64,000 bases of DNA from Yinghuangia soli (GTDB lineage: Bacteria; Actinomycetota; Actinomycetes; Streptomycetales; Streptomycetaceae): contig NZ_JAKFHA010000037.1 in the NCBI RefSeq assembly GCF_021502675.1, positions 1 to 64,000 of the forward strand, read 5' to 3'. Position numbers and translations under genes: made by a program. Shown piece by piece: positions 59,747-64,000 of the stretch. The notes beneath the pieces are model-generated. The model saw nothing but the letters and a program-made list of their open reading frames with translations. It had not been told where the DNA came from and made no database searches. Within the stretch, counting starts at the first letter, position 1; every line of letters starts with the position of its first letter.

Positions 59747-59923
59747 GTGATCACGCTCCGAAGCCCTGGGTTCTTCCTCGATGCTATCCGGCGCACTCGT
59801 GGTGCGAGCCCGGTCGACGGTGATGGTCACGCGGCGAGTCTGGACGCGTGTGGTCGTCGTCGCAGCGCGATCGGGCGAAGATCGCACCGGGGAAGGAATA
59901 TCTCGCAAATAGTCGTACTAATG

Positions 59924-59954
59924 CCGAAGTCCCGCTCAATGAGCGGGACTTCGG
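59924..59954. terminator. Near-perfect 15-bp hairpin after fbiB
   Basis: Arms at 59924-59938 and 59940-59954 are fully complementary around a single A. It lies 20 bp after the fbiB stop on the minus strand and is followed there by AT-rich sequence. Confidence 0.85.
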
Positions 59955-59974
59955 TCATTCCACACCAGTAGTCG

Positions 59975-61306
59975 TCAGCGGACCGCGATCACATCGTCCG
60001 CGGTCCGTGCCGGGCGCTCCCGCGGCGGCTCCGCAGCGTGCCCGATCGCGATCGCGCCCATCGGGTCCCACCCGGTCGGCAGGTCCAGGACCTCCCGCAC
60101 CGTGTCGCGGCAGAACATCGTGGACGACACCCACGCCGACCCCAGGCCCTCCGCGGCCAGCGCGATCAGCATGTTCTGGACCGCCGCGCCCGCCGAGACG
60201 ACGAACATCTCGCGCTCCGCCGCCGTCCGTACCGCGTCCGGGTAGCTGTGCGCGCCGTCGGTGACCAGGCAAGGCACCGCCAAGTAGGGGGCGTTGCGCA
60301 GCAGATCGCCGCGCGCCACACGCCGCGCGATCGCGTCCTCGTCGAGGCCGTCGGCCCGCAGGTCGCGCACCCACGCGTCGCGCATCGCGTCCAGCAGCCG
60401 GGTGCGGGACGCCTCCGACTCGAGCAGCACGAAGCGCCACGGAACCGTGTGGTGCGGTGCCGGTGCGGTGACCGCCGCGCCGACCGCGCGGCGTACCGCG
60501 GCCGGGTCGACCGGCTCGGGGGTGAACGCGCGGATGGTCCGCCGCGCCGCGATCGCGCCCCGAGCACCCTCCCGCAGGGCGTCGTCGGTGCCCAGCCGGA
60601 ACATGTCGTCCACCGAACTCCGCACGACCGCGCGGATGCCCGCGCCGTCGTCCGCGGTGACCAGGTGGTCGAGGCCGCGCACGACCGCGACCGGGACCGC
60701 ACCCGCCTTGCCCTTCACCAGCTCGGCCGCGGACGCCAGTTCGTCGACGACCGCGGTGACCGTCACGGCCAGCTCGTTGCCGTGCGTGTCGGTGCGCCCG
60801 CGGTGGTCGTCCAGCGCGTCGAGCCCCGCGACGCCGATCGCGACGTCGGTGAGTCCGGTACGCCACGGCCGGCCGAAGGTGTCGCTCACCACGACACCCA
60901 CCCGCCGCCCGGTCCGCGCCGCGAGTCCGGCGCGCAGCGCGCGGGCCGACACGTCGGAGTCTTCCGGGAGCAGCAGCAGCGTGCCCGGCTCGGTGTTGGA
61001 CGCGTCGACCCCCGCCGCGGCCATCACGAAGCCGTGCCGGGTCTCCACGATGCGCGTGTTGCCGCGCCGTGCGACGACCCGGACCGCCTCGGAGTCGATG
61101 ACCTTCTCGCGGTCCACGCCGCGCAGCAGCCGGCCCTCGGCCTTGCTGACGATCTTCGAGGTGACCACCAGGATGTCGCCGTCGAGCAAACCCGGCCCGG
61201 CCTCCGCAGAAGCCGCCTCCGCAATCAGCTCCGCAAGGTCGTCGCCCTCGCGCACCTCGGGGATCCCCGGCAGCCCGAGGACCTGGTAGCCGCGCGGCGG
61301 CGTCAC
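59975..61306 (-). CDS. fbiB: Coenzyme F420:L-glutamate ligase FbiB, two-domain (443 aa)
   Basis: Adds glutamate to F420-0 and further residues to make polyglutamylated F420. The N-terminal ligase domain (about 1-245) has [33 protein letters not shown] and [15 protein letters not shown]. The C-terminal nitroreductase-like FMN domain (about 260-443) has [28 protein letters not shown] and [19 protein letters not shown]. This fused form is the actinobacterial type and reduces dehydro-F420-0 before glutamylation. The GTG start overlaps the fbiA stop (GTGA), so the two are translationally coupled. A strong hairpin follows. Confidence 0.96.
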   Translation of the reverse strand: MTPPRGYQVLGLPGIPEVREGDDLAELIAEAASAEAGPGLLDGDILVVTSKIVSKAEGRLLRGVDREKVIDSEAVRVVARRGNTRIVETRHGFVMAAAGVDASNTEPGTLLLLPEDSDVSARALRAGLAARTGRRVGVVVSDTFGRPWRTGLTDVAIGVAGLDALDDHRGRTDTHGNELAVTVTAVVDELASAAELVKGKAGAVPVAVVRGLDHLVTADDGAGIRAVVRSSVDDMFRLGTDDALREGARGAIAARRTIRAFTPEPVDPAAVRRAVGAAVTAPAPHHTVPWRFVLLESEASRTRLLDAMRDAWVRDLRADGLDEDAIARRVARGDLLRNAPYLAVPCLVTDGAHSYPDAVRTAAEREMFVVSAGAAVQNMLIALAAEGLGSAWVSSTMFCRDTVREVLDLPTGWDPMGAIAIGHAAEPPRERPARTADDVIAVR

Positions 61307-62280
61307 GCGCCGGCCTCGGCGCGGACCTCGGCGGCCAGGTCCAGTGCCGCCCGGGCCATCGCCGCGGTGGCCTCGACGTCGGTCATCATCAGCGGCACCG
61401 CGCGGCACGGGATGCCGGCCTCCTCGACCCCCGGGACGGACGCGGCGTCCGCGGTGTCGACCAGCCAGCCGTCGAGCAGCCCGGGGCCGTAGTGCTTGGC
61501 GACCGCGAGCGCGGAGGTCTCCACGCCGACCGCCTCCAGGACCTTGTCGGCCATGCCGCGCACCGGCGCGCCGCCCACGATCGGGGACAGTCCGACCACC
61601 GGTGCGGACGCCTCGACCAGGGCGTCCCTGATGCCCGGCACGCCGAGGATGGTCCCGATGCTCACCACCGGGTTCGACGGCGGGAACAGGATGACGTCGG
61701 CCTCGGCGATCGCGGCCAGCACACCCGGGGCCGGCTTGGCCTCCTCGATGCCCACCGCGACGATCGCGTGCGCGGTCGGTTCGGCGCGCAGCTTGACCCA
61801 GTACTCCTGGAAGTGGATGGCCTTGCGGGTGCCCGGCCGGTCCGGGTCGTCGACCACCACGTGGGTCTCGACGCGGTCGTCCGACATGGGGATGAGGCGG
61901 ACGCCCGGCTGCCACCGCGCGCACAGCGCCTCGGTGACCGCGCTGAGGCCGTAGCCCGCACTCATCATCTGGGTGCGCACGATGTGCGTCGCGTAATCAC
62001 GGTCGCCCAGCCCGAACCAGGTCGGTTCGACGCCGTACTTGCCCATCTCCTCGCGGATGCTCCACGTCTCCTCGCGGCGCCCCCAGCCCTGCTCCTCGTT
62101 GATGCCCTCGCCGAGGGTGTACATCACGGTGTCGAGGTCCGGGCAGACCTTGAGTCCGAAGAGGTGGATGTCGTCGCCGGTGTTGCCGACGACAGTGATG
62201 TCCGCCTGGGGTTCCGCTGCCTTGAGGCCCCGCAGGAACCGAGCTCCGCCGATCCCGCCGGCCAGTACCACGATGCGCAT
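61303..62280 (-). CDS. fbiA: 2-phospho-L-lactate-type transferase FbiA (325 aa)
   Basis: Joins the phosphoenolpyruvyl- or phospholactyl-guanosine donor to the deazaflavin Fo, giving (dehydro)F420-0. Family motifs are [38 protein letters not shown] (binding Fo and metal), [18 protein letters not shown] and [15 protein letters not shown]. The ATG starts the conserved MRIVVLAGG. It is first of a two-gene operon with fbiB; fbiC and fbiD are not in the window. F420 serves as a redox cofactor in actinobacteria. Confidence 0.96.
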   Translation of the reverse strand: MRIVVLAGGIGGARFLRGLKAAEPQADITVVGNTGDDIHLFGLKVCPDLDTVMYTLGEGINEEQGWGRREETWSIREEMGKYGVEPTWFGLGDRDYATHIVRTQMMSAGYGLSAVTEALCARWQPGVRLIPMSDDRVETHVVVDDPDRPGTRKAIHFQEYWVKLRAEPTAHAIVAVGIEEAKPAPGVLAAIAEADVILFPPSNPVVSIGTILGVPGIRDALVEASAPVVGLSPIVGGAPVRGMADKVLEAVGVETSALAVAKHYGPGLLDGWLVDTADAASVPGVEEAGIPCRAVPLMMTDVEATAAMARAALDLAAEVRAEAGA

Positions 62281-62386
62281 GCCACCCAGTCTCGCAGGCC
62301 CGCCGCGGACTGCCGCCGACCGGGGCGCGACATGGGCGGGCGCCCCGCCCCACTGCGTCCGGCCCGCCTGCGCGGCGCCGCCGCGC

Positions 62387-62473
62387 TCAGCGGTTGCCGC
62401 GGCGCAGCGCCGAGACCGTGACGAAGAGGGCGATGGCGAGGAGGCAGCAGACGCCCGCAGCGGATAGGAACAC
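62387..62473 (-). CDS. Possible 28-residue membrane protein
   Basis: The GTG at 62473 opens a short frame encoding one hydrophobic helix (FLSAAGVCCLLAIALFVTVSAL) with a basic RRGNR end. Third-position G/C bias is normal and the size fits a single-helix membrane protein. There is only a weak ribosome site (CTCCGGG). It may be chance. Confidence 0.3.
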   Translation of the reverse strand: MFLSAAGVCCLLAIALFVTVSALRRGNR

Positions 62474-62512
62474 CCCGGAGCCGACCGCCGAATTCGACAG
62501 CCCCGCGCACGC

Positions 62513-62546
62513 GGCGGCGGCCGTACACCTATGTACGGCCGCCGCC
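62513..62546. terminator. Perfect 15-bp hairpin after the rhodanese gene
   Basis: Arms 62513-62527 and 62532-62546 with loop CCTA, 7 bp after the rhodanese stop on the minus strand. Confidence 0.85.
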
Positions 62547-62552
62547 CAGTAC

Positions 62553-62969
62553 TCACGCCTCGACGGGGAGCCCCTCGGCCTTCCAGGCCTGGAAGCCGCC
62601 GACGACATCCGTCGCACGGTGCAGGCCGAGGTCGAGCAGCGAGGCCGCGGCCAGGCTGGACGCGTAGCCCTCGTCGCACAGCACGATGACCCGGACGTCG
62701 AAGCCGGTGGCCGCCGGCAGCCGGGCGTCGCCCTCCGGGTCGAAGCGCCATTCGAGGTGGTTGCGCTCCACGATCAGCGCGCCGGGGACGACGCCGTCCG
62801 CAGCCCGCTGACCCGCGTTGCGGGTGTCCACCAGCACGGCGCCGGCCGCGGCTTCCTCGTACGCCTCGCGCGGCCCGATCCGGGTATAACGCGACCGGGC
62901 CGAAGCGAGCAGTGCGTCCACTCGCGTCGGCCCCGCAGCCTGCACACCCCCGGTGTGCACCGCGCTCAC
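62553..62969 (-). CDS. Single-domain rhodanese-like protein (138 aa)
   Basis: A thiosulfate/persulfide sulfurtransferase-type domain. The active-site loop CDEGYAS contains the catalytic Cys, and the upstream VLVDTRNAGQRAADGVVPGAL matches the CH2A region. It is cytoplasmic with no signal. The GTG start overlaps the stop of the cysteine dioxygenase gene (GTGA), so the two are made together. The pair probably handles cysteine-derived sulfur. The donor and acceptor are not evident from sequence. A strong hairpin follows. Confidence 0.9.
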   Translation of the reverse strand: MSAVHTGGVQAAGPTRVDALLASARSRYTRIGPREAYEEAAAGAVLVDTRNAGQRAADGVVPGALIVERNHLEWRFDPEGDARLPAATGFDVRVIVLCDEGYASSLAAASLLDLGLHRATDVVGGFQAWKAEGLPVEA

Positions 62970-63532
62970 CAGTGCTCTCCGGAGCGCTCCACGCGCAGCT
63001 GCGCGAGCGGCTCGGTGCCGGGCCTGCTGAGCACCTCGTGGTCGGCGTCGTACATGGTCATCGCGGTCAGGCGCGGCGCATACACGTGCACGCTCACCGC
63101 GGGCTCGGTGCCCATGTTGGTGACCTCGTGCACGTACGTCGGGCCGAACACCCGGCTGCCGCCCGGGCGCAGCACGCGCTCGCGGGCGCCGGCCCGGCGC
63201 AGCGGGGTGACCACCAGCGAGCGCTCGTGCAGCTCGCCGCTGACCACCGAGAAGACGCCGGACGAACCGCCGTGGTCGTGCAGGCCGGTGCCCTGGCCGG
63301 GCAGCCAGCTCAGCAGCCACACCTCGTGGTCGTCGGCGGCGTGCAGCAGGCGGTACCAGCGGGAGACCGGGTCGTACTCGACGGTGTCGAGCGCCTGGGC
63401 GACCTCGGCGGTGTACTTGGCGGCCAGCCCGGCGAGGCGGGCCACGGACGGGCGGACCGCGGGAGCGGTCGGCAGGGCGAGTCGGGCAGGTGCGGCGAGC
63501 GGGTCGCCGGCGACCGTGATGTCACTGGACAT
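62966..63532 (-). CDS. Cysteine dioxygenase-family protein (188 aa)
   Basis: A cupin enzyme oxidising L-cysteine to cysteine sulfinate with non-haem iron. The first two metal His residues are in GTGLHDHGGSSGVFSVV and the third in THEV-like YVHEVTNMG; the protein is about as long as bacterial CDO. A related thiol substrate cannot be excluded. The ATG of MSSDITV was chosen because GAGGA precedes it; upstream in-frame residues are basic and low-complexity. It is coupled to the rhodanese gene by a 4-bp overlap. Confidence 0.9.
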   Translation of the reverse strand: MSSDITVAGDPLAAPARLALPTAPAVRPSVARLAGLAAKYTAEVAQALDTVEYDPVSRWYRLLHAADDHEVWLLSWLPGQGTGLHDHGGSSGVFSVVSGELHERSLVVTPLRRAGARERVLRPGGSRVFGPTYVHEVTNMGTEPAVSVHVYAPRLTAMTMYDADHEVLSRPGTEPLAQLRVERSGEHW

Positions 63533-64000
63533 GCGCGGGAAGTCCTCGGGAGCGGTGGCGCGGCGGGGGCGGCCGTCGCGCGGGAGTCGGACTGGTGCCG
63601 GTGGCCGACGGGCGCCGCGTACTGCTGCAGGCGGCCCGGGCCGGGGGAGCTGAGCCGGGCGCAAGGCGGCCGAGGCGCCGGCGGGAGTCCGGCGGCCGGA
63701 CGCGGATGGCGTCGCGGGCCGCGGGTCGTCACCGCGGGTTCGAACCGGAAGGGGTGTGCCGGACGTACCTGGTCCTGGGCACCGCCTGCGCGGCGAGGGC
63801 GTACGGAAAGGTCGCCCTCAGCTCATACAGGTGCGACAACACAGCGCAGCGGACTCTCCACGGACGTCGGCCTGGCGACTCCGGAGGGGCATGCGGTGTG
63901 CGGACATGACGAAAAGGACACCTGCTCCAGGGGGCCGCTGTCAACTCGGCGTCCGCCTCGCGGGTGACCCGCGGGGGCGCGGATCGCCGATTCGGGTGAC
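63533..64000. other. Right-end region with no assigned gene
   Basis: No coding frame with convincing bias is complete here. From the ATG at 63906 a plus-strand frame is open to the window edge (MTKRTPAPGGRCQLG...). It might be a truncated gene, but it has no clear ribosome site and unusual composition. The GGTTCGAAC stretch near 63735 is not part of a tRNA, since its flanks do not pair. Confidence 0.4.

Noticed and set aside
62941-62959. TGCACAC-CCCCG-GTGTGCA inverted repeat
   Set aside because: It lies inside the first codons of the rhodanese gene and is explained by coding sequence; there is no independent evidence of function.
63720-63770. GGTTCGAAC stretch suggesting a tRNA T-arm
   Set aside because: The flanking bases do not form a five-base stem, and no anticodon or acceptor arms can be built on either strand.

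Overview
The window is chromosomal DNA from a very GC-rich actinomycete, most likely of the Streptomycetales. The evidence is the strong G/C third-position bias, frequent GTG starts, leaderless promoters, four rare TTA (bldA-type) leucine codons, coenzyme F420 genes and several Wzm/Wzt- and LCP-type cell-wall genes. About 48 genes are supported, one of them interrupted by a stop codon. There are no rRNA, tRNA, CRISPR, insertion-sequence or phage genes. The genus cannot be fixed from sequence reading alone.

Layout. (1) 0-8 kb: five secreted protein genes around AT-richer regulatory DNA. Three carry a C-terminal WxL-like domain, one is a small LPKTG sortase substrate and one is a small four-cysteine protein. 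(2) 8-16 kb: a two-component system, two coupled GtrA membrane proteins, purKE, two tandem CoA-binding-domain proteins and UDP-glucose dehydrogenase. A small gene broken by an in-frame TGA follows. (3) 16-21 kb: an Hsp90-family ATPase followed by a 988-residue TPR protein. (4) 21-54.4 kb: a large cell-surface glycopolymer locus. Two LCP ligase genes are followed by seven glycosyltransferase genes, a Wzm/Wzt-type ABC exporter and an eighth glycosyltransferase. Next come four genes matching the WbpD/WbpE/WbpB/WbpA route to a diacetamido uronic acid, a PQQ-propeller surface protein and four tandem LCP genes. (5) 54.5-64 kb: a TIGR03089-type protein, a PGRP amidase, another glycosyltransferase, an HhH DNA glycosylase, a Uma2 protein, fbiA-fbiB, and a coupled cysteine dioxygenase-rhodanese pair.

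How the parts fit. Region 4 holds most of a wall-polymer pathway: precursor synthesis (Ugd and the Wbp-like enzymes), chain assembly on the cytoplasmic side, ABC export, and LCP-mediated attachment to peptidoglycan. The GtrA proteins and amidase are plausible accessories. Three of the polymer genes in the 25.8-42.6 kb operons that carry TTA codons are glycosyltransferase or amino-sugar genes, and the fourth is the exporter permease. Polymer production may therefore wait for the developmental leucyl-tRNA. A perfect Crp-type half-site pair lies upstream of one LCP gene.

The parts most likely to be undescribed are the actinobacterial WxL/LPXTG surface cluster, the TTA-gated polymer locus with its family of large fused or disordered-tailed glycosyltransferases, the cysteine-ended LCP proteins, and the Hsp90-TPR pair with a three-copy operator-like repeat upstream.
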